DNA of 64,000 bases from Mucilaginibacter aurantiaciroseus (GCF_024055595.1 NZ_JAMXOF010000003.1:186001-250000); one strand, 5' to 3'; positions 8,949 through 18,865 are shown, counted from the stretch's first letter. Numbers and translations are program-made. The notes: generated from the letters alone by a model not told the origin.

Positions 8949-10397
8949 TTATTTAGCCCAAAAAATCTTGGTACCAAACGGGTTAATAATACCTTCAGCA
9001 CCAACATTGTCCGGATTTTGCTGATACTCCGTAGTGGGATAAAATATCCTTGTTGGTAAACCAGTACCTATTGCCTTATTGTCAATAGATCTAGGCACAC
9101 CAGCAGGATAACCAGTCCTTCTGAGTTCATTATAAGACTCTAAACTTGAATAACCTGTCAAAGAAATCCATTTTTGAGTAACAATAGCCTGCTGCTTATT
9201 AGTGCTTGCAACCCAACTAACGTTATCTTTTGCTTGCGTATAATATGTGGTAGCATTAACTGCCGTTAAACCAACCGACATAAATGATGCTGTAATACCC
9301 GATTGATACAACTGTTGTGCATCACCGGTGATAAACCCATTAGTTACACCTTCTGCTTGTAAGAACAATGCTTCTGCTGATGACATAAGCACCCCTGCCA
9401 TTGTAGGATCTTTTAACAAACCGGCACCAATGGCACTTGTTCCGGAATTAGGGATTGCAGTATTATCTCCGAGAATAATTCCAACAATTTTGCCTCCAGA
9501 GGTAGTGGCGTAAAACTTTGATATTCTTGGATCACTGTAGCTATTTAACAAGCCAACTTCAAAGGCACTTGCGCGATAGTATGCGTTATTACCTGTTGGA
9601 TTTCCATTTTGATCAAAACCAAAACTTCTATAAAAAGGGCTTTGCTGACCGTTAAGTGCATCACTATTAGCATAACCAGGCTGAGTTGCAGCCAAAGTAG
9701 ATGCGTCAAGATAATCGGTTCCAGCGGCCGGTAGGCCGGCGACTTTAACATTTGTACGTATAGCCATACGAAGTTTCAATGTAAGGGCAAATCGCCTCCA
9801 TTTAATCATATCACCTTTAAATACGATATCAGATACATCTGGGCTTAAAGCTGATGTACTACCATCAATTAAAGCAACTGCTGCATCTAATTGTTTTATC
9901 AAGTCTGTATAAATCGCTTGACCTTTATCGTATTTTGGGAAAAACGTTTTAGATTGTTGAAAAGCTTCAGTATACGGAACATCACCATAATTATCTACCA
10001 ACTGCTCAAAATCATAGGCTTTCATGATTTTAGCTATCGCTTGAAATTTAGTTAAAGTGGGATCACTTTTAGCAAGAACTTCAAGATTGTTAAAGTTTGA
10101 TAGATTAAGATATAATGGTGTAAACACCTGATAATTATCAGTTGTAAACTGATATTGCTGCAATTGAGGACTTGGTACATAGTTACCACTTGGAGATAAC
10201 TGACCAGCCCATACACCATAATGCGCATAGTTTATATTAACTATATCTGCCGCTGTTTTTAAGGCCCCTGTTAATAAAAACTGAGGTGTAGTAACAGAAG
10301 GTGTATTTGGATTTTCCTCCAAGCTAAGGAAGTCCTTTTTACAACCGGATGTTCCGATTATAAACAGACCTAATATTATTATAATATGTTTTTTCAT
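8949..10397 (-). CDS. SusD/RagB-family nutrient-binding lipoprotein (SusD-like 2)
   Basis: The 482-residue product has a lipoprotein signal (GTSGCKKD) followed directly by LSLEENPNTP, the usual start of SusD-like proteins of the second Pfam type (SusD_2). Tetratricopeptide-like helices follow, and the C-terminal region shows the typical QKWISLTGYSSLESYNELRR and the FYPTTEYQQNP-like end. It forms the lid over the SusC barrel at the cell surface and captures the substrate. It is encoded 20 bases behind the SusC gene. Substrate unknown; this subtype is often linked with peptides or simple sugars as well as glycans. Confidence 0.93.
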   Translation of the reverse strand: MKKHIIIILGLFIIGTSGCKKDFLSLEENPNTPSVTTPQFLLTGALKTAADIVNINYAHYGVWAGQLSPSGNYVPSPQLQQYQFTTDNYQVFTPLYLNLSNFNNLEVLAKSDPTLTKFQAIAKIMKAYDFEQLVDNYGDVPYTEAFQQSKTFFPKYDKGQAIYTDLIKQLDAAVALIDGSTSALSPDVSDIVFKGDMIKWRRFALTLKLRMAIRTNVKVAGLPAAGTDYLDASTLAATQPGYANSDALNGQQSPFYRSFGFDQNGNPTGNNAYYRASAFEVGLLNSYSDPRISKFYATTSGGKIVGIILGDNTAIPNSGTSAIGAGLLKDPTMAGVLMSSAEALFLQAEGVTNGFITGDAQQLYQSGITASFMSVGLTAVNATTYYTQAKDNVSWVASTNKQQAIVTQKWISLTGYSSLESYNELRRTGYPAGVPRSIDNKAIGTGLPTRIFYPTTEYQQNPDNVGAEGIINPFGTKIFWAK

Positions 10398-10417
10398 TTC
10401 TTTATTTTTAAAACTAA

Positions 10418-13400
10418 TTAAAATGTTACTCTTAAATCAGCACCATAAATCCTTGTCGCCGGCGTTTGTGAAGCACTGTTTGTACCAGCATCGTTACCAA
10501 CAGAATTACTAAATTCCGGGTCTCCAAATGTATTACTTTTAGGAGTCCATAAAGCAAGATTACGGCCTGTTAACGCAAATGATAAGCCTTTCATAAAGCC
10601 TGTTTTATTAATAAATTTAGTTAAATCAAATGCAAGTGCAATTTCGCGGATTTTCCAAAAGGCTGCACTTGATACTCTTGGGCCATTTGCGGTGTTATAG
10701 GGAGAACTTTGCCAAAAACCGTAATTACCATCAAGTACTGTAATATTAGTGTTAGGTGTATATACACCAGGAGCAGTTTGTATAACAGAATTGGGATAAA
10801 CAAAATTTTGACGACCAGCTGCAGCTGATATTAAGGATGAACCACCAAAATTCAATGTAGATCCTACGCCGTTATATATAATATAACCGCCACGATACTC
10901 ACCAACACCTGATAATGTTAAAATATCATAACTTACACCAAGGTTGACCCCTAATATATATTTAGGCGCAGTTCTGCCAAAATTCTGTTGCGTACTGTTT
11001 ACGGAAGGTAATCCTGTTGAACCATTAACTACTACCCTTCCTTGTGGATCGCGAACAAGGTCAGTGCCTTTATAAATCGGAAAAGGTTGGCCAACTTCAG
11101 CAAACACACTGTTTCCAATTTGCAAAGAGTTAATGCCTGGTAACAAAGCCAGTACTTTAGAATCATTAATAGATAAATTACCGCCTAGTCTTAATCCAAC
11201 TTTATTCTGTGCCTTTGTCAACACATCTCCTATTAATTCAAACTCTTTACCGGTTGATTGTATTTCTCCGGCATTAATTAGAGCTGCTGCATAACCTGTA
11301 GCAGCCGAAGTGCTAATTTGTAAAGTTTGGTTTTTACTGTTTTGTTTGTAATAGGTGCCTTTTGCAGAAAGGCGACCATTGAAGAAGGACAATTCAGCAC
11401 CAAATTCAATTTCATAAATTGACTCTGGTTTTAAATTTGGGCTGTAATTTATTGAACTTGTTGTTAAAGCACCTAAAGAACCATATGGGAAGCCATTTGT
11501 TACAGAATATGTATTGTTTAGTCTATATGCACCAATAGATATATTACCTACACGGCTTACAGAACCAAATAATTTTGCATAGCTTAAAATTTTGTTGCCT
11601 TTTAAAAAGTCAATTGCTTCTGTAGGAATAAAGGAAACTTTACCTGATGGATAAAAGAAAGAACGATTTTGAGCATTTAGTCGCGAGTCTCTTTCATTCC
11701 TCAAAGTACCTTCTAAAAATAAATACTCTTTATAGCCAATGTTTAACGCCCCAAAGTAAGCTATTTGACGTATTTTGGTTTCCCCTTCGCTGGCATTAAT
11801 AACACCACCAATCGTATTTATATTATAAAAATCTTTAATAAGCAAATTGTTGCTACCTGTTGATTGTCCTTTACGATATTGCTGACGTATTGTGTTACCT
11901 AAAAGCAGACTTGTTTTAAAGTCATTAAAAAAGGTATGATGAAGATTAATGATTGCATCACCTTGTAACCTTGCAAAACCATCGGCATCACCAAAATTGC
12001 TGGTACCATCTCCATATTGATAGTAATCAGATACCTGACCAGGCGCGACACCTGATTTATACGTGCTTTGTACACTTCCTGCACCAAGCGGGTCACCAAT
12101 ACTATAAGGAGTAAAATTAACTTGTCGACGGGTATATCGTTCCTGAGTAATACCAAAATTTTGTGAAACTGTATAACTTAGATCCATCCATTTTGTAGCC
12201 TGGAAAGATAATCTTAAGTTGGACAAGAAAACATCCCTTTGTTTGTTAATTCTCGAATTATCAGTTATCCAGTAAGGGTTAATTGCATAAGCGTCATAAA
12301 AGTCACTTGGATTAGCAAAAGTACCGTTATTAGAATCTTTAAACTTTTTAATATCTAAAAAAGATGGCCATTGAATTAAATTAGTAAATAAATTTGACCC
12401 ATTATAGCCAGATCCGTATGTACTTACATCTGTTCTGGTATAACCTGCAGAAAAGTCTGCTTTGAAATTTCCATAGGTTTTCGATCCGCGAACGCTTACA
12501 GCTGTACGATTATTTTTATCACCAGGAACTACACCCTTGCTATATGCATTTTGCGCAGAAAGATAAAGTGAATTCTTTGCATCTCCCTGTGAAAAAGATA
12601 TACTATTTTGTTCAATAAAACCAGTATTAAAAAAAGATTCTATAGGGTTTTTATCAAGGGCTTTATATGGCACTTTAAGTACAGGGCCGGTAGCACTACC
12701 TGCCGGGTAACCTACTGTTACGCTGTCGCCATTATATTTAGGGCCATATTGCTGATTTTCATATGGTACGTAGAGCGAAAAACCAGTAACTGGGTCAATA
12801 TAAGGATCGCCTTCACCACCATACATACCAAACTGGTTTTGGAACTTAGGGAAGTAAGCAACCTGTTGAGCTTGAAACGAATTACTATAAACGATTGTTG
12901 GCTTACTACCAGATCCTCTTCTAGTTGTAATTATTAACGCACCATTTGCAGCTTCAGAACCATATAACGCCGCCGCACCAGCACCTTTCAAGATGTTAAT
13001 ATCGGCTATATCATTAGGATTAATAGAAGAAAGGGCCCCTCCCGGAATAGGCACACCATCTACAACAATTAAAGCAGTATTGTTTCCCAAGGCTGAACGG
13101 TTACCGCGCAAGGTAATTCTTACTTGAGGATCAATACTATTATCAATTGTTGATACTGCCAAACCCGCTACCTTTGCGGTTAAACCGTTTGCAACGTTTG
13201 TAACATTCGATTGTGTAAGATCTTTAGCACCCACCCTTGTTGATGAATAGCCAAGTTCTTTAGAGGTTCTTCGGATACCTAAAGCCCCTGTTACTACAAC
13301 CTCTCCCAGTTGATTACTTGCCGTTGTAAGTACGGCGTTTACTACACCGCCAGCGCCAATTGGCTGCGCGATTGGAGAAAACCCGATAAATGAAAAGCGA

Positions 13401-13615
13401 AGTGATTTTGCCGATACCGGCACACTTAGGGAGAATTTACCGGATGCATTGGTTTGAACACCAATTGTGGTCCCGGCTACTGTGACACTTACTCCTGGCA
13501 ACGGTAAACCGTCATCCTTTGAAGTAACTGTACCAGTAATTGTACGATTTTGTGCATACACCTGCGTTACGCATAACATCAGGAAACACAAACTTACTAG
13601 TAGAAGTTTTTTCAT
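10418..13615 (-). CDS. SusC/RagA TonB-linked outer-membrane transporter
   Basis: The 1065-residue product has a signal peptide (cleavage after VYAQ), a CarboxypepD_reg-like domain (about 24-100), a TonB-box-like stretch near LGEVVVTGALG, the plug domain (about 105-235, with ILKGAGAAALYGSEAANG) and a large beta-barrel ending in DLRVTF, whose last residue is the aromatic typical of outer-membrane barrels. It imports the substrate captured by the SusD partner, using the TonB complex. First gene of a three-gene operon. No sigma/anti-sigma pair or hybrid two-component regulator lies beside it; the closest regulator is the divergent PadR gene. Confidence 0.95.
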   Translation of the reverse strand: MKKLLLVSLCFLMLCVTQVYAQNRTITGTVTSKDDGLPLPGVSVTVAGTTIGVQTNASGKFSLSVPVSAKSLRFSFIGFSPIAQPIGAGGVVNAVLTTASNQLGEVVVTGALGIRRTSKELGYSSTRVGAKDLTQSNVTNVANGLTAKVAGLAVSTIDNSIDPQVRITLRGNRSALGNNTALIVVDGVPIPGGALSSINPNDIADINILKGAGAAALYGSEAANGALIITTRRGSGSKPTIVYSNSFQAQQVAYFPKFQNQFGMYGGEGDPYIDPVTGFSLYVPYENQQYGPKYNGDSVTVGYPAGSATGPVLKVPYKALDKNPIESFFNTGFIEQNSISFSQGDAKNSLYLSAQNAYSKGVVPGDKNNRTAVSVRGSKTYGNFKADFSAGYTRTDVSTYGSGYNGSNLFTNLIQWPSFLDIKKFKDSNNGTFANPSDFYDAYAINPYWITDNSRINKQRDVFLSNLRLSFQATKWMDLSYTVSQNFGITQERYTRRQVNFTPYSIGDPLGAGSVQSTYKSGVAPGQVSDYYQYGDGTSNFGDADGFARLQGDAIINLHHTFFNDFKTSLLLGNTIRQQYRKGQSTGSNNLLIKDFYNINTIGGVINASEGETKIRQIAYFGALNIGYKEYLFLEGTLRNERDSRLNAQNRSFFYPSGKVSFIPTEAIDFLKGNKILSYAKLFGSVSRVGNISIGAYRLNNTYSVTNGFPYGSLGALTTSSINYSPNLKPESIYEIEFGAELSFFNGRLSAKGTYYKQNSKNQTLQISTSAATGYAAALINAGEIQSTGKEFELIGDVLTKAQNKVGLRLGGNLSINDSKVLALLPGINSLQIGNSVFAEVGQPFPIYKGTDLVRDPQGRVVVNGSTGLPSVNSTQQNFGRTAPKYILGVNLGVSYDILTLSGVGEYRGGYIIYNGVGSTLNFGGSSLISAAAGRQNFVYPNSVIQTAPGVYTPNTNITVLDGNYGFWQSSPYNTANGPRVSSAAFWKIREIALAFDLTKFINKTGFMKGLSFALTGRNLALWTPKSNTFGDPEFSNSVGNDAGTNSASQTPATRIYGADLRVTF

Positions 13616-13764
13616 GTTTGTTAATAATAAGATCAGTTAATAGTTAATTAATTATAAAAGTAATGTTCCACTATCAATAAATCAAATTAAAAATTAAAAA
13701 AAAATGCTTTATCGTAAAAATAATTTGAAAAAATAAAAAATATTAATAAAAACAGTACTATGTA

Positions 13765-13796
13765 TTGCATAATACATTCCAAAACATATATCTTTG
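13765..13796 (+). promoter_or_regulatory. Bacteroidota-type promoter of padR
   Basis: A -7 box TATCTTTG (13789-13796) matches TAnnTTTG, and a TTG (13765-13767) lies 21 bases upstream as the -33 element. The padR start codon follows only four bases after the -7 box, so the mRNA would have almost no leader. Confidence 0.65.
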
Positions 13797-13800
13797 CATT

Positions 13801-14139
13801 ATGATTGTTGAAAATACACAAACCCAAATGAGGAAAGGCATACTGGAGTATTGCATCCTTTCTGTTATAGCAAAGGGCGAGATCTACGCATCAGATATTA
13901 TTGCTGAGTTGAAGAAGGCCCGCCTGCTTGTTGTTGAAGGTACGCTATACCCTTTATTAACCCGATTAAAGAACAATGGCCTGCTCTCTTATAACTGGGT
14001 GGAGTCAACTTCCGGGCCGCCCCGCAAGTACTATGTGCTTAGCGACGAAGGCCGCAAGGTGCTACAGCAGCTCGACGGCACCTGGAAGGAACTGGCATTT
14101 GCCATAGAAACCGCAATTGGCGACAGAAACAATAAATAA
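13801..14139 (+). CDS. PadR-family transcriptional regulator
   Basis: The 112-residue product is a winged helix-turn-helix repressor of the PadR kind. The DNA-binding part is residues about 10-80, with GILEYCILSVIAKGEIYASD, then EGTLYPLLTRLKNNGLL and the wing GPPRKYYVLSDEG. Start ATG 13801 gives MIVENTQTQMRKG, the form usual for this group; ATG 13765 would lie inside the promoter. It is 20 bases before the PspC gene and is probably co-transcribed with it, which suggests it senses envelope state and controls this pair. Ligand unknown. Confidence 0.92.
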   Translation: MIVENTQTQMRKGILEYCILSVIAKGEIYASDIIAELKKARLLVVEGTLYPLLTRLKNNGLLSYNWVESTSGPPRKYYVLSDEGRKVLQQLDGTWKELAFAIETAIGDRNNK

Positions 14140-14159
14140 ACCACAAATCATCACCCATC

Positions 14160-15833
14160 ATGAATAAGACCATCATCATAAACATAAACGGCATCGTTTT
14201 CCATATAGAGGAGGACGCTTACGAAATACTTAAAAGCTACATGACCGATGTGCAGCGCCATTTTCTAAACTCGGCCGATAGCCTGGAGATCACAACCGAT
14301 ATTGAGAACCGTATAGCAGAAATGTTTAACGAGATTCTGCTAAGGGAAGGCAAACAGGTTGTTGTTGAGCAAGACGTTAAAACCGTTGTTGAGCAAATGG
14401 GCTCGGTAGAAGACTTTGAGATAGAAGAGGATGGCGCAAAGCCACATGCGCAACAGGCTTTTAACTACGGTTCTGAACACCGCCGCCTATTCCGCGACCC
14501 GGATGACCACCTCGTAGCCGGTGTATGCTCGGGCATTGCCAATTACTTTGATTTTAACCCGGTTTGGGTACGCTTATTATTTGCAATAACCGTTGCTTTT
14601 GCCGGTACAGGCGCTATACTATATGCTATACTGTGGATAGTTGTACCTAAGGCCGTTACCCGTGCCGACCGCATGGCTATGAAAGGTCAGAAACTGGATT
14701 TGCAAGGCTTCAAAACAAACTTCGAAGAAGAGTTGAACACAGTAAAAGGCCACCTGCACAACTTCCAAAACGAGGCACGTCCCTTTGTATACAAAACCCG
14801 AGATTTTGCCGGAGATGTTTTTAGCCACTTCGGTAATTTTTTAGGTGGCGCAGGTAGGGTTATGGGTAAACTGGTGGCTATTGCGCTTATCGCAAGTGCT
14901 TTTGCCGGCATTATTGCCCTTGTTGTATTGGTAATATCGGCTTTTGCATACGGTAACCGTAATATGGGCATCTACCACATGTTCCCGTTCAACATTGCCG
15001 ACCAGCATATTAATAACATTTTTATAGTATGCGCAACGTTAATGGGGATCATTCCGTTGCTTGCCATTATATTGACACTTATCCACTACGTGTTTCGTGG
15101 TAATGTAATAAACCGTACAGCCGGCTCGGCATTGTTAATGACCTGGATCATCGCGCTAAGTATTGTTATTTATTATACCGCTAAAACATCTGCCGACTTT
15201 AAAGAATACGCCAGCTTTAGCCAAACCATAAACATCAAACCATCTGCCGATAGCACTTATTATTTAAAGCTTAACGATATCAAATTCCTAACAAAAGAAG
15301 ACAGCGTTCGCCTGCGGGTAAAAGAAGATTTTGGCAACCGGGTTATTTTGGATGACGACAATGATAATAACATGGATATGCCCGATAAAAACATTAGCAT
15401 ATATGTTGAAAAAAGCGATGTGAAGCAACCTGTGCTTGTAGAATCGTTCAGCGCCCGCGGCAGCGATTACCAGGAAGCGCTTTACAACGCCCGCGGCACT
15501 AATTACCAGTTTAAACAGGAAGGCAACGTGCTAAAATTTAACCGCCGTTTAGAAAAACAAATAGACAGGTTATGGCGCGCCCAAAGGTTACACCTAACGC
15601 TTAGGATCCCCCTAAATTCAAAAGTTGTAATTGATGGCCGGGTTGAACGTTTTGTGAGGGACATCAGTGTGCACGACTGTAACGAGATAAATAAAAAAGA
15701 AAATGCAGTAGCAGCAATCTTCGTCATGACAGATAACGGTTTGCAATGTAAAGTTGATACCGTGGTTATCCCACAAACACCGCAACAAAAAGCAGTAGCG
15801 GATAGCGTCGCCAAGGCAAATGCCAATCAATAA
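14160..15833 (+). CDS. PspC-domain envelope-stress membrane protein
   Basis: The 557-residue product begins with a soluble region (about 1-95) found in front of PspC domains in Bacteroidota. The PspC domain (about 105-165) shows RRLFRDPDDHLVAGVCSGIA and a membrane helix ending ILWIVVPKA. Three further hydrophobic stretches (near 235-265, 280-310 and 320-345) are followed by a long periplasmic or cytoplasmic tail rich in charged residues. PspC proteins act in the phage-shock response to inner-membrane damage. No pspA is near. With padR just upstream this is the padR-pspC pair common in the phylum. Confidence 0.88.
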   Translation: MNKTIIININGIVFHIEEDAYEILKSYMTDVQRHFLNSADSLEITTDIENRIAEMFNEILLREGKQVVVEQDVKTVVEQMGSVEDFEIEEDGAKPHAQQAFNYGSEHRRLFRDPDDHLVAGVCSGIANYFDFNPVWVRLLFAITVAFAGTGAILYAILWIVVPKAVTRADRMAMKGQKLDLQGFKTNFEEELNTVKGHLHNFQNEARPFVYKTRDFAGDVFSHFGNFLGGAGRVMGKLVAIALIASAFAGIIALVVLVISAFAYGNRNMGIYHMFPFNIADQHINNIFIVCATLMGIIPLLAIILTLIHYVFRGNVINRTAGSALLMTWIIALSIVIYYTAKTSADFKEYASFSQTINIKPSADSTYYLKLNDIKFLTKEDSVRLRVKEDFGNRVILDDDNDNNMDMPDKNISIYVEKSDVKQPVLVESFSARGSDYQEALYNARGTNYQFKQEGNVLKFNRRLEKQIDRLWRAQRLHLTLRIPLNSKVVIDGRVERFVRDISVHDCNEINKKENAVAAIFVMTDNGLQCKVDTVVIPQTPQQKAVADSVAKANANQ

Positions 15834-15853
15834 TGATCGCCTTTACAAAACAT

Positions 15854-15882
15854 ATAAGCCTGCTGTTATTCAGCGGGCTTAT
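15854..15882 (+). terminator. Terminator of padR-pspC
   Basis: A 12-bp stem with one G-U pair (ATAAGCCTGCTG/CAGCGGGCTTAT) and TTATT loop, extended on the outside by TTTACAA/TTGTAAA. It begins 20 bases after the stop codon. Confidence 0.7.
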
Positions 15883-15995
15883 CTTGTAAACTAACATTTG
15901 TCTGTACCCTTTTACCATCTTATACCAAAGACAACAACATGTTGGTAAATTGCCCGCATACAACATAAACCATATCCCTATGCATACAATTTCAC

Positions 15996-16136
15996 TACTC
16001 GGATACCAACCTAAGCCTGGTGCAGAAAAACGAGAATCGTATTGCCCGCATAACCTTTACCTACAATTTTGGTAACATCAAAATAAAAGCCCGCCAGCAC
16101 CAAACCGGCGCCGAAGACGAAAAAGGCAGGGTGTAA
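15996..16136 (+). pseudogene. C-terminal remnant of an outer-membrane beta-barrel (OMP_b-brl_3-type) receptor
   Basis: A 46-codon frame without a start codon ends in a stop at 16134-16136. It reads NENRIARITFTYNFGNIKIK followed by ARQHQTGAEDEKGRV. This matches the way large Bacteroidota outer-membrane barrel proteins of the PF14905 type end (a last barrel strand with FGN, then a short charged tail with DE). Nothing of the other 700 or so residues is seen upstream, where the PspC terminator lies. So it is the stump of a deleted gene. Confidence 0.7.
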
Positions 16137-16183
16137 AGCGGAGATTAAGGAAGGGATACAAGATAAGACGTAAGATTTAATAC

Positions 16184-16217
16184 AAAGAAGGCCGCCTATT
16201 ACTAAGCGGCCTTCTTT
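16184..16217. terminator. Bidirectional terminator of the M14 peptidase gene
   Basis: A perfect 12-bp GC-rich stem (AAAGAAGGCCGC/GCGGCCTTCTTT) with a ten-base loop. It lies 48 bases beyond the stop of the minus-strand peptidase gene. Confidence 0.85.
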
Positions 16218-16264
16218 ATTAAATAAGCATCTTGATTTCTGATTCTAAACTTCTTGCCTCTTTT

Positions 16265-18772
16265 TTACTGCCCTACCATAAACACAGCATTACTAAACAG
16301 CAATTTACCATTCTCCCAAAAACTACGGAACAATGGGTCATCAACCAAATAAACTACCGAGCCGTGGCCTAAAGATTGTACGCCAAGCAACATACCGTTA
16401 TTAACTTTTTGTTTGGATTTCACACCGGCAAAGCCTGCTACATAGCCATTATTTTCAATAGTGCCCACGTTCCAGTCATCATCGCCAAGTAATTCGTAAA
16501 TATCATCGCTTAGTTTTAACGAGTAATAATAGTTAGGGAATCCGAAGCCAAGCGGATGGGTATTATCCATGTTCAGCTTAAATATAGCCCCCGGTATACT
16601 CGAACGGATGGCGTCGCGGTTACGATCAACATAAAGCTTGATGCTTTGTTTGGCCTTTAAATCCGGCTTATCGTCCTTTTTGCTTTCTTTCTTTTTAATG
16701 TCGAAGCCTTTTTTATCAACCAATGATGCAACGGCGTTTTCCATGGCTATAAGCTTGCCCCCGTCGCTAACCCACTTTTGCAGATTATCTGATGTAAGGT
16801 CGTTATACCTGCCGTCGGGCATGATCAATACATCATAATCTGCCAGTTTAATGCGGTTTATATCCTGGTAGCGGATCAGGTTGATAGGGTATCCGATTTG
16901 CTGCTCAAAAAAGTGCCATACCTCGCCCATTGCTTCTGAGTTGATGCCATCGCCGGTAAACAAAGCCACGTGTGGCTGTTTAATGAATTTCACATCGAAA
17001 GAGCCAATATCAGATCCCTTATCTACAAAGCCTGAAGAAAGCGGGGTGATCTCGTGACCCATATCCGCGGCCAGCTGGGTAACTACTCTGTCAAAATCTA
17101 TCTTCTCGTTCCCTGCACGGGTCACCAATAAGGAGCCTGCGGTAAACTTTTTGCCCTTAGCCTCAAAAGGCAACTCGGAATAACGAACCTTGATATTCCT
17201 TTTCAGCAAGGCTGATAAAAACCTTACATCGGCAATTGATTGCCATGCAGAAACATAAGCATATCCCTTAGTATTACTTAAAGCGGCGGGCTTAACCACA
17301 CTGGAGTTGGTATTGGCCGCTTTGTAAGATTCTTTTACGCCATAAGCCTTTAAACCATAAGCGTAAGGCAGCGCCCAAGCGGTAATATCATACGTAGCCG
17401 AATCAGGGATGAATGTTTTGGGCTCCAGCAAAACATGCAGTAATACCGATTTGGGCTGATAAGCATTCACCACCAAGTCATTCGGCTCTACATTATATTG
17501 CTCGGTAGCGCCGGTAAAATAGTTATATCCGGTAACCGATTTGTTAGCCAGGCCATATCCAAACTGGATACCGTTGCGGGTAAGCATTTTGGCCAGTTCG
17601 TTCACCTTTTCGTTGTTATCGTTTTTAATAACATAGGTTTTGTACTGCCCCGGGGGATTTTGGCGGCTGTTATCATAAAACTTCTTAAACTCATCAACCA
17701 CCTTTTGGGCATTTGCCGATACGACCTCTACGGTGCTTAACCCTGTGGTGTGGTGGTGCGCTATCCTTTGTACTAACGTAAGCGTATCCCCGCTGCGGGT
17801 AACAACGGCAAGGCCCGCGCTGATGCCCCCCTGCTCGTAGGTCATCCCTATCGAACCGTTATAAAGTGGGTAGGTGTCACCGTATGATGGATAAAGCAGG
17901 TCAAACTCCTGTTTGGTAAAATACATCCAGCCATTCTGGTCGAAGTATTTGGCGTTGTTTTTACCTATCACCACCTGAAAATCGCGCTGCCATTGGGTAA
18001 TATCTTTATGGTACGGCTCGGCAGCCGGGGCAAAATAGTACGGGTTATTATAGCCCTGCTCGTGGAAATCTACATGCACTTCGGGCAGCCACTGGTTAAA
18101 CAGGCCAACACTTGCCTGCGTTTCTTTTTGTGCCTGCCATGCCCAATCTCTGTTCAAATCAAAGTAGTAATGGTTTACGCGCCCGCCCGGCCATGGTTCC
18201 GTATGCTCGCGCGATGATGGGCTGGCATCGGGCGTAACGCCGCGTACCGAGTTATAAAAGTTAACATAACGGTCGCGCCCATCCGGGTTTAAGCATGGGT
18301 CGATAACTACTACGGAGTTCTTTAGCCATTCTTTCGACTTTGCGTTTAATGGATCGGTAAGGTCAAACAATGTCCACATAGCAGCCTCGCTCGATGCGGG
18401 CTCATTACCATGCACGTTATAACTTAGCCAGGTAATTACGGGTGAGTTTGGTATAACAGCGCCGCTTTCTATCCCCGCGATGCGCAGGTTATTATGGCGG
18501 ATCTCTTCCAGTCGTTTAATATTATCATCTGATGCGATGAACATTGCCAATAATGGGCGGCCTTCGTTGGTAGTGCCAAATTGCTGCAAATGTGTGTTCT
18601 TTGCGGTTTGGGCAACGTATTTAAAATACTCAACCACACGGTAATGCGGGGTAAATTTATCGCCTAACTTATAACCTAAAAATTGTTCGGGCGATTGTAG
18701 TTCCTGCGCAAAAACAGGGATGCCGCAGAGAGCGGCTATAATAACAAAGAGTAGCTTTTTTATCATGTACAA
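16265..18772 (-). CDS. Secreted M14-family zinc carboxypeptidase
   Basis: The 835-residue product has a signal peptide ending VFAQ. The peptidase domain (about 45-350) shows the zinc ligands in NVHGNEPAS (His121, Glu124) and VHVDFHEQG (His237), and an NPDGRDR arginine region for binding the substrate carboxylate. A catalytic-glutamate candidate is in GMTYEQGG. The C-terminal half (about 560-835) looks like a flavodoxin/GATase-like fold with LFTGDGINSEAMGEVWHF. Such proteins degrade peptides in the periplasm or outside the cell. Start could be ATG 18772 or the ATG two codons later. The neighbour recQ is divergent and unrelated. Confidence 0.9.
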   Translation of the reverse strand: MYMIKKLLFVIIAALCGIPVFAQELQSPEQFLGYKLGDKFTPHYRVVEYFKYVAQTAKNTHLQQFGTTNEGRPLLAMFIASDDNIKRLEEIRHNNLRIAGIESGAVIPNSPVITWLSYNVHGNEPASSEAAMWTLFDLTDPLNAKSKEWLKNSVVVIDPCLNPDGRDRYVNFYNSVRGVTPDASPSSREHTEPWPGGRVNHYYFDLNRDWAWQAQKETQASVGLFNQWLPEVHVDFHEQGYNNPYYFAPAAEPYHKDITQWQRDFQVVIGKNNAKYFDQNGWMYFTKQEFDLLYPSYGDTYPLYNGSIGMTYEQGGISAGLAVVTRSGDTLTLVQRIAHHHTTGLSTVEVVSANAQKVVDEFKKFYDNSRQNPPGQYKTYVIKNDNNEKVNELAKMLTRNGIQFGYGLANKSVTGYNYFTGATEQYNVEPNDLVVNAYQPKSVLLHVLLEPKTFIPDSATYDITAWALPYAYGLKAYGVKESYKAANTNSSVVKPAALSNTKGYAYVSAWQSIADVRFLSALLKRNIKVRYSELPFEAKGKKFTAGSLLVTRAGNEKIDFDRVVTQLAADMGHEITPLSSGFVDKGSDIGSFDVKFIKQPHVALFTGDGINSEAMGEVWHFFEQQIGYPINLIRYQDINRIKLADYDVLIMPDGRYNDLTSDNLQKWVSDGGKLIAMENAVASLVDKKGFDIKKKESKKDDKPDLKAKQSIKLYVDRNRDAIRSSIPGAIFKLNMDNTHPLGFGFPNYYYSLKLSDDIYELLGDDDWNVGTIENNGYVAGFAGVKSKQKVNNGMLLGVQSLGHGSVVYLVDDPLFRSFWENGKLLFSNAVFMVGQ

Positions 18773-18865
18773 AATGCTTGTGTCACTAAAGGCTAATCTA
18801 AAATATTTTTTTGAGGTTTCATCATCAGGCTATTAATTCAAATCTGCACTTTTGCATACCACACC

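Noticed and set aside
8011..13615. Polysaccharide utilisation locus
   Set aside because: Only SusC, SusD and a DUF1735 lipoprotein are present; no carbohydrate-active enzyme is found, so a PUL label would be too strong.
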